Source: Aureimonas jatrophae (GTDB taxonomy: Bacteria > Pseudomonadota > Alphaproteobacteria > Rhizobiales > Rhizobiaceae). Taken from it: a stretch of 64,000 nt of DNA. Position numbers and translations under genes: made by a program. The stretch covers positions 1 through 64,000 of the forward strand of contig NZ_FNIT01000010.1 in NCBI RefSeq assembly GCF_900104035.1, written 5' to 3'. Shown here in pieces: positions 16,823 through 26,550 of the stretch (position 1 is its first letter; the number at the start of each line of letters is the position of its first letter). The notes under the pieces were generated by a model. It had not been told where the DNA came from. It did no database searches and saw only the letters and a list, made by a program, of their open reading frames with translations.

Positions 16823-17878
16823 TCACCAGAGCGGCGCGTCGCGGTCGTATCCGGCAAGCGCGTTGCGCGACGTGGTAACCGCGCTGCCCGACACCCCGTC
16901 GACGACGCTCGTCCAGATCGTCGTGAAGTCCGTCACCGCGTAGCGGGCGTCGTAGTAGAACCCCGCACCCCGATCGACGCCCACACGCCAAGCGCCGACC
17001 TTCGGCGCCCGCGTGTCGATCGGTTGCCCGGCCAAGAGGTCGATGGCGCTCGACGCCGTTAATCCCAGCAGTGCCTTCCGGATGGCCGGATCGTTCATGT
17101 CATTCGGGAACTTGTCGTCGAGAAACCGCGTGCGGAACGCGTTGAGGTCAGCCATCGGCTCGGGCTCGCCGCCGACCCGCCCGTCGATGCCGACCGGGTC
17201 GAGGGGACTGAGCATCTCCGAGACGGCCAGTCGGCATGCATTCCGGGCCCATCCCTTGCGCGGCTTGATGGCTTCGCCCGCCAGCCGGATGCCGAGCCCA
17301 GCGATCTCCCGCGGTGTGTCGATGGACTCGACCCGTTCCGGAGGCGTCGTCAGGAGATGGGACAGAAGGCCGACATCGACCGTACCCATCCGTGTCGCGT
17401 ACTCGATCAGGATGGCGTTGATGACCCTCGCCTCGCTCAGCGTCTCGTCGACGACGCGGACCTGGTCGCCACCGGTGAAGAACCCGTGGTACCCAAGCAG
17501 GGCACCGGGCTCGAGGTTACGGGACACCGCGTCCGATGTGACCCCGCTCGCCTGTCCGCCGAGAAAGGCGACCGCGCACGCGCTGGCGCATGTCTCGCCC
17601 CGTCGCACCAGCGTCGGCACCCCTGCTTCGCGGACCGCCATGCCGATGCGCATGCCCTCCATCAGGTTGCCGCCGGGCGAGTCGAGCGCGACCGTCACCC
17701 AAAGGTGGTTCATCTCGTCGCGTTCGAGGCGGCCGAGGAAGGACCGCAGCCGCTCAGCGTCGCCCTGCCCGATCGGTCCGGCGGCCCGCACTGTGTCACC
17801 GTCCAGCGAGAAGGTCATCGCCGAAGCAGGCGCAGTTGCCAGGAAAGCGGTGGCGAGGAGGACTCGGATCGAGCGCAT
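16823..17878 (-). CDS. Periplasmic ClpP-like protein (COG3904 type)
   Basis: The 351-residue protein has a signal peptide (cleavage near APASA, residue 20) and a crotonase/ClpP-fold core. The motif VALDSPGGNLMEGMRIG is followed by GETCASACAVAFLGG and later LLGYHGF. The serine in CASACA sits where the nucleophile of ClpP-like proteases would be, and the histidine in GYHGF could assist. Members are predicted periplasmic proteins of unknown substrate. The C-terminal 130 residues have no recognised domain. The gene is convergent with the truncated channel and stands alone. Catalytic activity is inferred, not shown. Confidence 0.75.
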   Translation of the reverse strand: MRSIRVLLATAFLATAPASAMTFSLDGDTVRAAGPIGQGDAERLRSFLGRLERDEMNHLWVTVALDSPGGNLMEGMRIGMAVREAGVPTLVRRGETCASACAVAFLGGQASGVTSDAVSRNLEPGALLGYHGFFTGGDQVRVVDETLSEARVINAILIEYATRMGTVDVGLLSHLLTTPPERVESIDTPREIAGLGIRLAGEAIKPRKGWARNACRLAVSEMLSPLDPVGIDGRVGGEPEPMADLNAFRTRFLDDKFPNDMNDPAIRKALLGLTASSAIDLLAGQPIDTRAPKVGAWRVGVDRGAGFYYDARYAVTDFTTIWTSVVDGVSGSAVTTSRNALAGYDRDAPLW

Positions 17879-18099
17879 GGGTGGCCCTGAACGAAGGAGC
17901 CGAGGCTAGCATCACCGGGAGGCGCCGCAAGGGTGGCGGGCGCACGGTTATGCACAGCGGGTGGATGCCCGGGGGATAGCTCAGGACCGACGGATTGCGT
18001 GCCTGCCGGCCCGCCAACCATAGTGTGGGCCATGGAGCCCATCCGTCCGCAACTCGATCTTCGCGACCTGCGTCCGGTCCGTCCCGGAAGGGATGCTTG

Positions 18100-19122
18100 A
18101 TGGGAAGGACTTCGCCGACGAACTCTGAACGGCAGGCCGACCTCTTCGCTGCTTTCCCGGCCAACGATGACAGCGCGCTTCTCGCGACCGTCAGATCGAA
18201 CGCCAGAGGGCGATCCGTACAGGCCGCGCACCCGACGCGTCCGTCCGAGGACGACATGGCGAGGCAGCTCGAGGAAACGGGGCGCTACCGCGTGCTTCGG
18301 CAACTGGTGCCTCGGCCCGTGGTGCCAACACCGTCCCCGTGGCCGCGGGACCTGAAGCTCGGCATCATTCTTGATACGGAGACGACGGGTCTCGACCATG
18401 CGACGCACGAGGTCATCGAGATCGGCATGGTCGCCTTCACCTACGACGACGGAAGGATCCATGACGTCGTTGGCGTATTCTCCGGCCTGCGCGAGCCGAA
18501 GCAGCCGATCACGCCCGACATCACCCGGATCACGGGCATCACGAACGAGATGGTTCGGGGACAGGTCCTGGACCTCGACGCCGTCGAGCGCCTCGTCGAG
18601 CCGGCGGATCTCGTGATCGCTCACAACGCGAAGTTCGACCGGCCGTTCTGCGAGAAGCTGGCGCGCGGGTTCGACGTGAAGCCGTGGGCCTGTTCGGTGT
18701 CCGAAGTCGACTGGACGGCGCTCGGCTTCGAGGGAACCAAGCTTGGCTACCTCGTCGGACAGGCTGGCCACTTCCACAACGGCCACCGCGCCGTCGACGA
18801 CTGCCACGCACTGCTGGAGGTGCTCGCCGGCGCCTCGCGGGTCGCCGGCGTTCCCGCCCCCTTCTCCCAGTTGGTAGCGTCCGCCGGACGCACACGTTTG
18901 CGGATACACGCGCTCGGCTCGCCCTTTCACACGAAGGACGTCCTGAAGGCGCGCGGCTATCGCTGGTCGGACGGCTCGGGCGGCCAAGCAAAGGCTTGGT
19001 GGCGGGACATCGATGAGGACGCCTTTGACGACGAGGACACGTTTCTTCGCGACGAGATCTATGGCGGCTTCACAGGAGCGCACGTCCAACGGTTGACGGC
19101 TTGCGAGCGGTTCAAGGTTTGA
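18100..19122 (+). CDS. DEDDh 3'-5' exonuclease, DNA polymerase III epsilon-like
   Basis: The 340-residue protein carries an RNase T/DnaQ-type exonuclease domain at about residues 85-255. Exo I is ILDTETTGL, Exo II is IAHNAKFDRPF, and Exo III has HRAVDDCHALLE with the catalytic His of the DEDDh class. About 85 residues precede the domain. A C-terminal domain (about 265-340, with ARGYRWSD) often accompanies this alphaproteobacterial group. It may act in DNA repair or nucleic-acid turnover rather than as the replicative proofreader, which is shorter. The start is ATG 18100 with GGAAGG upstream; the open frame extends to 17995. It lies immediately outside the proposed left end of the Tn7-like element. 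Confidence 0.85.
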   Translation: MGRTSPTNSERQADLFAAFPANDDSALLATVRSNARGRSVQAAHPTRPSEDDMARQLEETGRYRVLRQLVPRPVVPTPSPWPRDLKLGIILDTETTGLDHATHEVIEIGMVAFTYDDGRIHDVVGVFSGLREPKQPITPDITRITGITNEMVRGQVLDLDAVERLVEPADLVIAHNAKFDRPFCEKLARGFDVKPWACSVSEVDWTALGFEGTKLGYLVGQAGHFHNGHRAVDDCHALLEVLAGASRVAGVPAPFSQLVASAGRTRLRIHALGSPFHTKDVLKARGYRWSDGSGGQAKAWWRDIDEDAFDDEDTFLRDEIYGGFTGAHVQRLTACERFKV

Positions 19123-19208
19123 AGCGGTGCGACATCCGAGGCGAGGCGATCACGCTGGATCGAGACCAGCCGTACAACACCCTGATCGTCACAGTTGCCC
19201 GGCACCCC

Positions 19209-19320
19209 CTGTCTGGTGTTGGAAAATTGGGAGACAAACCTGCGTATCGTAGATTCGTCGTAACGGTTTGAACCCGACGTCCCAGGTGGGAAATGAGCGT
19301 GCTCGTCAGAAAATTGCGGG
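19209..19320. repeat. Candidate left transposon end
   Basis: The stretch between the exonuclease stop and the tniQ stop holds tgtctggtgttggaaaattg at 19209 and a second related motif, cgtcagaaaattgcgg, at about 19305-19320. Tn7-type ends start TGT and carry several transposase-binding repeats, so this is a plausible end. It is not proven. Confidence 0.4.
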
Positions 19321-19323
19321 CCG

Positions 19324-21318
19324 CTAGTCGGCCGCATGTGATGCGGTTCGGTCGGCAGTGTTCCGGTCGGCTGCCAGCACGCACGTGACGGTCTCCCTCT
19401 CCCACAGCAGCTTGCCGCGAGACCCGAACTCATGGCAGGGCGCGATGCCGCGCGATTGGAGATAGCCAGGGACATCGCGCAACCGCAGGCCGCGAGTCCG
19501 CGCGCCATCCATCATGTGAACCTCGGTTGTCAAAGCGAAGCGACGCGAGAAGGTCTCGAGACCCGACAGGGTCAGGGGCGGAGCCAGCAGGCCCGCCGCG
19601 ACGAGCTCCGAGACGGTGACGGCGGACGCATGCAGCAGAGCCGCTGCCTCCCCTTGGGTCAGCCCGACCTCGCGCGTTCGAGAATGTCGGACATTGATGT
19701 TGGCCGGGGCGAGCGACGCGGATACGAGCAGTCCAGACAGGATGCCCCCATCGGTGCCTTGCCACGCCTCGATGTCCCCGCACAGGACGGCGCTGGCGAT
19801 CGAAATAAGAGGCTGGCCGAGTTCACGCCGGAATGCGTCGGCCGCCGCGCCGAGCGTGACCGTGTCGGCTGTCGGGATCCCAGCCATGACGAGCGCCGAA
19901 AGGGCTGTCTCGGCGGCCTGGACGCTAGCTCCGGTGTAGAAGGTCCCCTTCCCCAGAAGCAGCACTCCCGGACCGCGCGCCGCCGTCACGTGACCGTGGC
20001 GGGACAGGAGCTCGACCTCCCAAGTTGGTACGCCCCAACGGGCACCGAGATCGCTTGCCGATTGGAGGTCGCGCGCCTCCTCGACGATCGTCCGGACGTT
20101 TTCCAAAGGTAGCAGGACGGGAGCTTTCGATGCCCCCGGCGCCCGAACCACGCCTGCCCGAGGGTCGGCAGCCAAATCCGCCCAACGCCGACGGTTGAAA
20201 CCGAAGCGTTTGTGGGCTTCCTGCATCGTCACGAGGTCGGAACGGTGACGGTTCTCCGACCTCCGGACCAACCCCGGCTCGAAGGCGGACGCCGCCATAT
20301 TGGCGCGTACCGCCGTTTGCACCAAGTAACGGATTTCCTTTGACAGGTTGGGATCCACGGACAAGTCGGTGATCGGTCCGAGTTCTTTTGCCACGCCGAA
20401 ATAGAGGGGACGATCGACGCGCGCGGCGCGCAGGCGTTCGCCGAGGTCGTGAAAGGAGGACGGCCACCCTAGCGCCACTCGACCCGCTTCGGCCAGGACG
20501 TCGGGGCCAACCGAGGAGAACTCCGCGTGCGACTTCGCTCGCCAGGACGATGACCTTCCAGCGTTGGCGGCGACGATAGTGCAAGCGACCGCGTAGACGA
20601 ACTCGAACATATCCCCCGGCTCGACGGACCCGAACGGGGAGCCGGCAGGCAGGAAGCGACGCGCATCCTGCAAGGGGTCGAGCAACGCGGCCGCGAAGTC
20701 GAGCGCTTCCTCGTCGCCAACCTCCACCAAAGGTTGGGTGAGATCCCTCAAATCTACCGCGCCAATCGGCATCCCGTATCGATCCGACGTCAGGCAACAG
20801 TCGCAGTACTCGATCCCTAGCGTGGTGCGGAAGGTCAAGCGATGCCCGCAGCCGGGGCACTCCTCGAGCAGTCGCTCACGCGTGGACGGATCGAAACCGA
20901 GCAGCTTGACCGACCAAACGGCCCGGCCGTGGGGGGACGCCCGCAGAGCCCGTGGCGACACGCGGCGGTAGCGCACCTCCCGGTGGACCCTGCGGAGAGG
21001 CGTGCCGAAGAAGTCGTGCCAACCCGTCCTGGCGGGTACGGAACGATAGGCAAGGCGTTCGATCTCTTCCACGCCGCCGACGATGCCGAGCGCCCTTGCC
21101 AGCATGCTCTCCCGCCCGATGACGCTCGTCCCTGCGCTTGCTGGCACCCCCCAACCCGGATCGGCGATGCGCATGACGTCGACGACATTCCGGTAGCCGT
21201 TCACGGCGGCGGCCCGTTGCAGCAGTTCCGGTATGCCCTCCCCTGGGATGGGCTGCACCGGAATGACCAGGGCCGGAACGCTGGTCGCCGACGGTAGGGA
21301 TTCTGGAAGGGCGTTCAC
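19324..21318 (-). CDS. tniQ: TniQ/TnsD-family target-selection protein
   Basis: The 664-residue protein has the TniQ N-terminal region, including a zinc ribbon with Cys154, Cys157, Cys172 and Cys175 (CPGCGHR, YCDCC). A long C-terminal part has helix-turn-helix-like segments, for example LTQGEAAALLHASAVTVSEL. In Tn7-like elements such proteins bind the attachment site and recruit the AAA+ regulator and transposase. The size resembles TnsD-like proteins, and the neighbouring tRNA gene is the likely target. GTG 21318 overlaps the tniB stop as GTGA, supporting this start; an in-frame start further upstream is unlikely. It is the last gene of the transposition operon. Confidence 0.85.
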   Translation of the reverse strand: MNALPESLPSATSVPALVIPVQPIPGEGIPELLQRAAAVNGYRNVVDVMRIADPGWGVPASAGTSVIGRESMLARALGIVGGVEEIERLAYRSVPARTGWHDFFGTPLRRVHREVRYRRVSPRALRASPHGRAVWSVKLLGFDPSTRERLLEECPGCGHRLTFRTTLGIEYCDCCLTSDRYGMPIGAVDLRDLTQPLVEVGDEEALDFAAALLDPLQDARRFLPAGSPFGSVEPGDMFEFVYAVACTIVAANAGRSSSWRAKSHAEFSSVGPDVLAEAGRVALGWPSSFHDLGERLRAARVDRPLYFGVAKELGPITDLSVDPNLSKEIRYLVQTAVRANMAASAFEPGLVRRSENRHRSDLVTMQEAHKRFGFNRRRWADLAADPRAGVVRAPGASKAPVLLPLENVRTIVEEARDLQSASDLGARWGVPTWEVELLSRHGHVTAARGPGVLLLGKGTFYTGASVQAAETALSALVMAGIPTADTVTLGAAADAFRRELGQPLISIASAVLCGDIEAWQGTDGGILSGLLVSASLAPANINVRHSRTREVGLTQGEAAALLHASAVTVSELVAAGLLAPPLTLSGLETFSRRFALTTEVHMMDGARTRGLRLRDVPGYLQSRGIAPCHEFGSRGKLLWERETVTCVLAADRNTADRTASHAAD

Positions 21319-22300
21319 TTGAGGATGGCCCGCCGGACACCGTCCCGGAACGGATTGTAGTCGATGTGACCCTTTGGTATCGCCCACTCATCGGTGGCTT
21401 GCGAGAGGTCGTCGCGGTTGACCATTGTCCCTTTGCGCTCAAGGGACCTCTCGGCACCTGCCTCGACCAACCTCGACGCCATTCCGAGCCTCCCGCCGGC
21501 GACTTCGAACACGCAAGCGGGGATGTCGCCGCTTAGAAAGTTCGAACGCTCCGGAAACAGCCCGTGTTCGCGCAGCATCAATCCGACCTTGCCGAGGTAG
21601 TCTTTGAAAATTTGTATTCCGAGGCGATTTCCAGCCGAAGGCGTCCGTAGTTGATCTCGTTGACACACCGCGCGGCGAGCTGCTCGTCGTTGAAGAGGTG
21701 ATGACGGGCTTCGGTCTTTCCGACGAACAGTATGGGAACCAAGCCACGGATCATCATCAGTTTGAGCGTGTTGGTCGCGCTGGTCTCGAACTGGTTGCTG
21801 CTGCTTGCCCTCGTCCCTTGACGAAGAGCGGTGAGCGAGAGGTGCTGGATCTCGTCGACGACCAAAAGCTCTGTTCTGCATCCCTTCAACAGGACATACG
21901 CCTGCCGCATCAGCAACGGCGTACTGCTGCCTGCGGAGTACTTCGCGCCCAACACGTCCAGTATGTCGCAGGCAAGGGATTTGGGCGTGGCTTTATCGGT
22001 CAGCGTCACGTGGAGCACGCGCTTCTGCAACGTGGCCGCTTTGACGCGATTGAGCCCATCTCCCTTGAGTTCACCGGCCGCGATGACATCGTCGAGGACC
22101 TTGGTCTCGATGTAGTGCTTGACCGCGGTGGACTTGCCAGATTGCGTATCGGCAAACAGGGACGCACACCCCTGCTCGGAATGAGGGGTTCGGCGCCTGC
22201 ACTCGCGCAGGTCGGACATCACCCCCGCGACGTCGTGCAACCGGGGATGCTGGATCCGCATTGTCCTGAACGCAGGCCATATGTCGGCCCTGGTTGTCAC
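21315..22300 (-). pseudogene. tniB: TniB/TnsC-like AAA+ transposition regulator, frameshifted
   Basis: The first frame (GTG 22300 to about 21610) contains an AAA+ core with Walker A DTQSGKST and Walker B ELLVVDEIQHL. At about 21607-21610, in an A run on the plus strand, the frame shifts by one. The other frame continues IFKDYLGKVGLMLREHG to a TGA at 21315-21317. That TGA overlaps the tniQ GTG as GTGA, which shows the second frame is the authentic end. One extra base in the run would restore about 328 residues. As written, the protein ends at 21578 after about 240 residues. TnsC-type ATPases bridge target protein and transposase, so the shift would disable the element unless corrected or erroneous. 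The start overlaps the tnsB stop. Confidence 0.8.
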
Positions 22301-24636
22301 GAAGCTCTTTCCCGTGCCAACTCGAGTTCGAGACGTTCCAGTTCGGCCAGTGAGTCCAGACTTTCCTCAGTGACTTGGACGGGCGCCTTGAGAGGCTTGG
22401 AAGACGGCGTCTCGCCGGCGCTCATGGGTCCTCCGGCAGGCGCTGTCGGTTTCGCCCCGCTCGCCTGCTTCGCCGCCGCCTTATTCCGGTTTCGGGTCGC
22501 CACAGCCTTCGTCGTGGCCTTCTTGCCCCCTCGCCTTGCGTCCTTCGGTGGGATCCGGTCATCCTCGCGCTCGAAGGCCGGCAACGCGTTCGGGACGGAG
22601 CCATCGCCGAAGCCGGAGGGGCTGGGCTCCTCGGTCGCCATCACCACGACGTCACCCAAGCCGAGGTTGGCGTTCTCGCGGTGCAGGGTGGCCACCGCTT
22701 GGCGCCGGCCGCGCGAACGAGCCCCGGCGGTCTTCAACCTGGGTCCGAGCGTCGCCATGTAGGCCGTACGGGCCGCAAGTGCCTCTTCGTTCGAGTGGAA
22801 GGCGAGGTTCTGCTGCTTCACGAACGATTTTAATTTTCCGGCGTAGCTGTAACTGAGGCCATGGTAAGCTGCCTGCCAGTTAGGGAAGCGTTCAGAGATT
22901 CGGCGCCGCGGATCCCACGCTTCGACTTCGGAACAGTCGTTGTCATCCGCAACGATGACAATCTTAGCGGTTCCCGTGCTCAGCGGTCCCTTCCTCTGAG
23001 CTCGCGAGGAGGCGAAGCGCAGGACGCTGTCAAGCATCCTGCTCGTCGTTGCTTGGTCGTGGAAGCGATGGCCCCGGAAGTAGATCCCCTCTGCGGTCAG
23101 CGTAACCCGATGGGTCCGGCCGAACATCTTGTCGAGCGACTTCGGGTCGTCGATGGTGGGACGCTTGCGGTTCGGACCCTTCATCCACTTGCGTGCGGGG
23201 GCCATTCCGATGCCGCTGTGCGGTTCGACGTGGTATATCGTGACGATGGCGCCCCACATGTCGTCCGCCATGGCTTCGATGTTGCGGTCAGCGGCCTCGC
23301 GCGGCTTGATGCCCATTTTTGACATCGTCCGGCCGTCGTGGGGGATGCCGCCTGGCAGCCGATGCCAAACGTGCTGGTTCAACGTTGAGATCGCGCGTTC
23401 GACGTAGGGTTTGTAAGTCGGTGTCTTGACTGAAGCCCAATGGACGTCGATGCCTGCGGCCTCGCATATGGCCTTGAACGAAATACCGACGTTCTGCCAT
23501 GCCCGGTCGACGATGATCTCGGCCGGCTTGCCCCATCCGTCGGTTGCGCCCTTGTGTGGTCCCCAACGACTCTCCAAAAAAGTCTTTCGCCGGACTACCT
23601 GCCGCAGGCATTCCATGACGGTTATCAAGGAGAGGCCGTCGTAGGTCAGCACCGCGCCCAGTATCATGCGCGAGTACAGGTCGATGGCGAGCGTTAGGGT
23701 CGGGCGTGCCGTATTAACGACGTTGCCGTCGGCGTCCGTGAACAGTGCCAAGGCGTCCACCTCCGTGTCGTCAATGAGGACATATTGGAGGATGCGCTCT
23801 GCGACCATGCCCCGGCCACGGCCTCGGAACCGGGCGTCGGCGCTCTTCTTTCCGTACTTTGATTTGTAGTTCTCGTAGTTCTCGCTGTCGTTGACCCATT
23901 TGTGGAGGATCGAGCGTTTGGGACTTTTCGGTATTGCCTCGAACTCACGCTCGCACGCTTCTCGGAGCCTTTTTGCTCCTGTCATGAACTTGTTGACCGC
24001 GTCGCCCTTCCTGACGCCCCTCGCGGACCAATAGTGCGCGATCATGGCGTCCCGCAACTCGAGTATGCGCCGGTCCCAGCGCTCGGTCTTGCCCTTCGTT
24101 CCTCGGGTCAGGAATGGACCGAGCGGCCGGTTTCCGGGGGTGCCATAGTTCTCGAGCGCCCGCTTGAGCGCGCTCGGCGATGGGCACCAGTCGAAGCCTG
24201 CCTCGGTTGCCGCTACGCGGTGTTCCGCGATGAGGTTGCGAAGATCGACTCGGCCATGGGTCAGGCCCGGGGTTTCATCATGGCGCATGCAGAAGAAGCG
24301 AAGCGTCCTCGCATTGGACAGCCTCTGCCGCATCGCCTGCCTGTGGGCTTTCTCGATCGGTTTTATCCCGACCTCTTCCGGGTCCGCGAAGAAAGCCGGA
24401 TCGAGGTCATGGTCGACGCCGTCACCATCGAGAAGCCGAGTGACGCGCACGAGCAGCCCTTCGGAGCGGTCCCGTTCGTACTCGTCCGCAGACATAGTCC
24501 GTTTGCCGCTGCCGTCCGCCTTCCGGAATTCGAGTTTCCCGTCGAACTGGAAGCGCGTGAACTCAAGGGCAACCTGCCGGTCCGCCGTCCCGTAAAGGAA
24601 GATTTGTCCCGCATCGACGTCGGGTTGGCTCGTCAT
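22297..24636 (-). CDS. tnsB: TnsB/TniA-like DDE transposase
   Basis: The 779-residue protein has N-terminal DNA-binding segments, a retroviral-integrase-like core and a basic C-terminal tail. The catalytic triad is read as Asp290 (LIDDTEVD), Asp377 (IIVDRAW) and Glu413 (YVERAISTL). The Mu-type C-terminal beta-barrel follows (GIYFRGHRFHD). The tail is rich in Lys, Ala and Pro and probably contacts the AAA+ regulator. ATG 24636 overlaps the tnsA stop as ATGA, and its own stop overlaps the tniB start as GTGA, so the operon is tightly coupled. It would perform strand transfer, with TnsA cutting the other strand. Confidence 0.9.
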   Translation of the reverse strand: MTSQPDVDAGQIFLYGTADRQVALEFTRFQFDGKLEFRKADGSGKRTMSADEYERDRSEGLLVRVTRLLDGDGVDHDLDPAFFADPEEVGIKPIEKAHRQAMRQRLSNARTLRFFCMRHDETPGLTHGRVDLRNLIAEHRVAATEAGFDWCPSPSALKRALENYGTPGNRPLGPFLTRGTKGKTERWDRRILELRDAMIAHYWSARGVRKGDAVNKFMTGAKRLREACEREFEAIPKSPKRSILHKWVNDSENYENYKSKYGKKSADARFRGRGRGMVAERILQYVLIDDTEVDALALFTDADGNVVNTARPTLTLAIDLYSRMILGAVLTYDGLSLITVMECLRQVVRRKTFLESRWGPHKGATDGWGKPAEIIVDRAWQNVGISFKAICEAAGIDVHWASVKTPTYKPYVERAISTLNQHVWHRLPGGIPHDGRTMSKMGIKPREAADRNIEAMADDMWGAIVTIYHVEPHSGIGMAPARKWMKGPNRKRPTIDDPKSLDKMFGRTHRVTLTAEGIYFRGHRFHDQATTSRMLDSVLRFASSRAQRKGPLSTGTAKIVIVADDNDCSEVEAWDPRRRISERFPNWQAAYHGLSYSYAGKLKSFVKQQNLAFHSNEEALAARTAYMATLGPRLKTAGARSRGRRQAVATLHRENANLGLGDVVVMATEEPSPSGFGDGSVPNALPAFEREDDRIPPKDARRGGKKATTKAVATRNRNKAAAKQASGAKPTAPAGGPMSAGETPSSKPLKAPVQVTEESLDSLAELERLELELARERAS

Positions 24637-25526
24637 CGGCCCCGGTCCAGGATGGCCTTCCCGTCGTTGATCAGACGGACGGGGCTCTCCCCCGACCACT
24701 CGCCGGCCAATCCGATCGATAGGACCCGGCGAACGGTCAGCGCCGCGACCTTGCATTGTGCTGCGGCGCCGCCGCCGAGGGCCTTCGCAACGACGTCCAC
24801 GGTCGCCACGGCGCCTGCCCGACCGACGGCTTCACGGGCCGCGATGACGTCTGCCATTCGGATCGAGGTGAAGCGATCCATGAGGACGTCGCGGATCGGA
24901 GCCATGTCGACGCAGTCGAGGTCCTTGGACTTGAGAATGGTGACGAACGTCATTCCGACCCGCTCGTAGACTTGGGCGGCAAGGTCAAGCTTCTCGGCGT
25001 AGTCTCGATTCGCTAGCCTCGGGTCCCGATCCTCCTTGACCTCTATCACCATCGTTCGCGTCGCAGCGGGACCCATAGGTGGGACCCAGTTGAGGGCCGC
25101 GGTGGCGAATGGCATCCCTGAAACAATGCTGTGCTCGAATGCCCTGTCGACGACTAGCATCAGGTCCGGGAAGTAGACGAGGGGCCGGGACGAGCCCCTG
25201 ACTGTCATTTCCAGCCGGTGGGGCTGCGACAGCAGGCTGTGGACGGCACCGCAGAACTCCGCGAGCTGCATGACGGGTTTTTCACAGTCTCGCGACTCCC
25301 AAGGCATCGCCCTTGCTTTGGCTTTCAGAGAGACGAACGTGCCCGTTGGCTTGCCGCCGCCAGTGGTTTGGATGGTCCGGAGCGGGCCGCCCGTCGTGGA
25401 CGACACGATCCGGGCGAACACCCTGCGGAGATCGACCGGGTCATCTACGTCCGCCCGGGATCTGGGCTCGTTCACGTGACACTTTTGGCAATAGGGTGTC
25501 TCGCGGGAACGGGACGGTTGCCGCAT
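24633..25526 (-). CDS. tnsA: TnsA-like endonuclease
   Basis: The protein (297 residues from ATG 25526) carries a restriction-enzyme-like catalytic core. Glu77 is in MPWESRD, Asp121 in YFPDLMLV, and Glu162-Val-Lys164 in VIEVKED, matching the E-D-xK arrangement of TnsA. A possible zinc-binding CQKC sits near the N-terminus. TnsA cuts the 5' strands so the element moves by cut-and-paste rather than by replicative cointegration. The frame continues upstream to a TTG at 25613, and the start choice is not secure. It is the first gene of the transposition operon and diverges from the winged-helix gene at 25724. Confidence 0.85.
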   Translation of the reverse strand: MRQPSRSRETPYCQKCHVNEPRSRADVDDPVDLRRVFARIVSSTTGGPLRTIQTTGGGKPTGTFVSLKAKARAMPWESRDCEKPVMQLAEFCGAVHSLLSQPHRLEMTVRGSSRPLVYFPDLMLVVDRAFEHSIVSGMPFATAALNWVPPMGPAATRTMVIEVKEDRDPRLANRDYAEKLDLAAQVYERVGMTFVTILKSKDLDCVDMAPIRDVLMDRFTSIRMADVIAAREAVGRAGAVATVDVVAKALGGGAAAQCKVAALTVRRVLSIGLAGEWSGESPVRLINDGKAILDRGR

Positions 25527-25723
25527 ATGACAGGGATCATAGGACTCATGAGGTAAGGGTCGGACACCATAGACCTCGCCTGATTCGAACGGTAAGCTTC
25601 GAAAGGACGCCAATTCGGTGCGGCATCTCCTCCGAGGTGCCTTTCGGTAATGTTATAACTTCAATTTTGGGCCCCGCAAGAAGGGAATCCCAAATTTTGT
25701 CGTCCGGCTGGAGGTAGCCTGTA

Positions 25724-26197
25724 GTGGACCCCTTTCCTCAAATCTCCGATAGGATGGCACGGGGTTCGAGCATCGATGGGATCCTCGCGGAGCTTGACGC
25801 CGAGCTGGCATCCCGCAGGGACCTGATAGCGGAGTGCGAACGCGAAATCGCGGCGCTGACGCAGGCGCGCGACCTGATCGCGGGCAGCGTCACGCGAACG
25901 GGCGCTACTGCGGTGGAGTCGCAAACGCTACGGTCGTCGACCCGGCCTTCTCCCCGCCCGCGACGGGTTCGGGAGGCGAGCTTGGCCGAAACCGTACGCC
26001 GTGCAACGCGCGAACTCATTCGTCGCGAGGGACGGCCCATGAACCGGGTGGAGATTCTCGCGCATCTTCGGCACGTGGGCATCGAGATCGCCGCCGCCGA
26101 CCCCGGCAAGCGTGTGGGCAAGATCGTGTGGGCGTCGAATGAGTACCGCCACGTCGGCCAGGGTTACTGGTTCAAGGGTGAGCCTGTGCCCGAATGA
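25724..26197 (+). CDS. Coiled-coil plus winged-helix protein
   Basis: The 157-residue protein has an N-terminal helical region likely to form a coiled coil (about residues 15-55), a Pro/Arg-rich linker and a C-terminal winged helix (about 85-150, RPMNRVEILAHLRHVGIEI and YRHVGQGYWF). The C-terminal part resembles the HARE-HTH type found with restriction and chromatin proteins. GTG 25724 follows GGAGG at a suitable distance. It diverges from tnsA with about 200 bases between the ATG starts, so it could regulate the transposition operon. A role in the adjacent defence-like cassette is also possible. Confidence 0.7.
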   Translation: MDPFPQISDRMARGSSIDGILAELDAELASRRDLIAECEREIAALTQARDLIAGSVTRTGATAVESQTLRSSTRPSPRPRRVREASLAETVRRATRELIRREGRPMNRVEILAHLRHVGIEIAAADPGKRVGKIVWASNEYRHVGQGYWFKGEPVPE

Positions 26198-26550
26198 CGT
26201 CGTGACCGAGCGGAGTCGACGCAAACCGATTTTCGCGACTCGCGAGTTGTCGTTCGAGCGACTTGTCGCCTTCCCTGACATGCGTGGAACGACAACAATT
26301 TGAAGTCGCGCCCTTGTGCTGTCCACGTCACCCCACTCAAGAGGTCCCTTACAGGTCCATATGAAGCGGACGGCATGGTTGTATGTGTCATGTTGCATGC
26401 CTGCTTCTTTGGACTTCGTCCGGCTGAGCTGGCGGTTCTGGATATTCTATGCATAGGCGTCCGCTCAAGGGCGGTTCGCTTGGTCGCAAGCTAGTCGGGC
26501 GTTGCCGATCATGCTGGATCGTCGCTCAAGGCAATGCGGACATGCGGGTG
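26198..26550. other. Gene-free stretch inside the transposon
   Basis: I see no convincing reading frame here between the winged-helix gene and the 3' end of the nuclease gene. Base composition is lower in GC than the neighbouring genes and no strong hairpin was found. Confidence 0.5.

Noticed and set aside
21590-21620. Programmed -1 frameshifting in tniB
   Set aside because: The site AAA TTT TCA does not form the usual X-XXY-YYZ heptamer in the zero frame, so a lesion or sequencing error is more likely; kept as a finding only for read checking.
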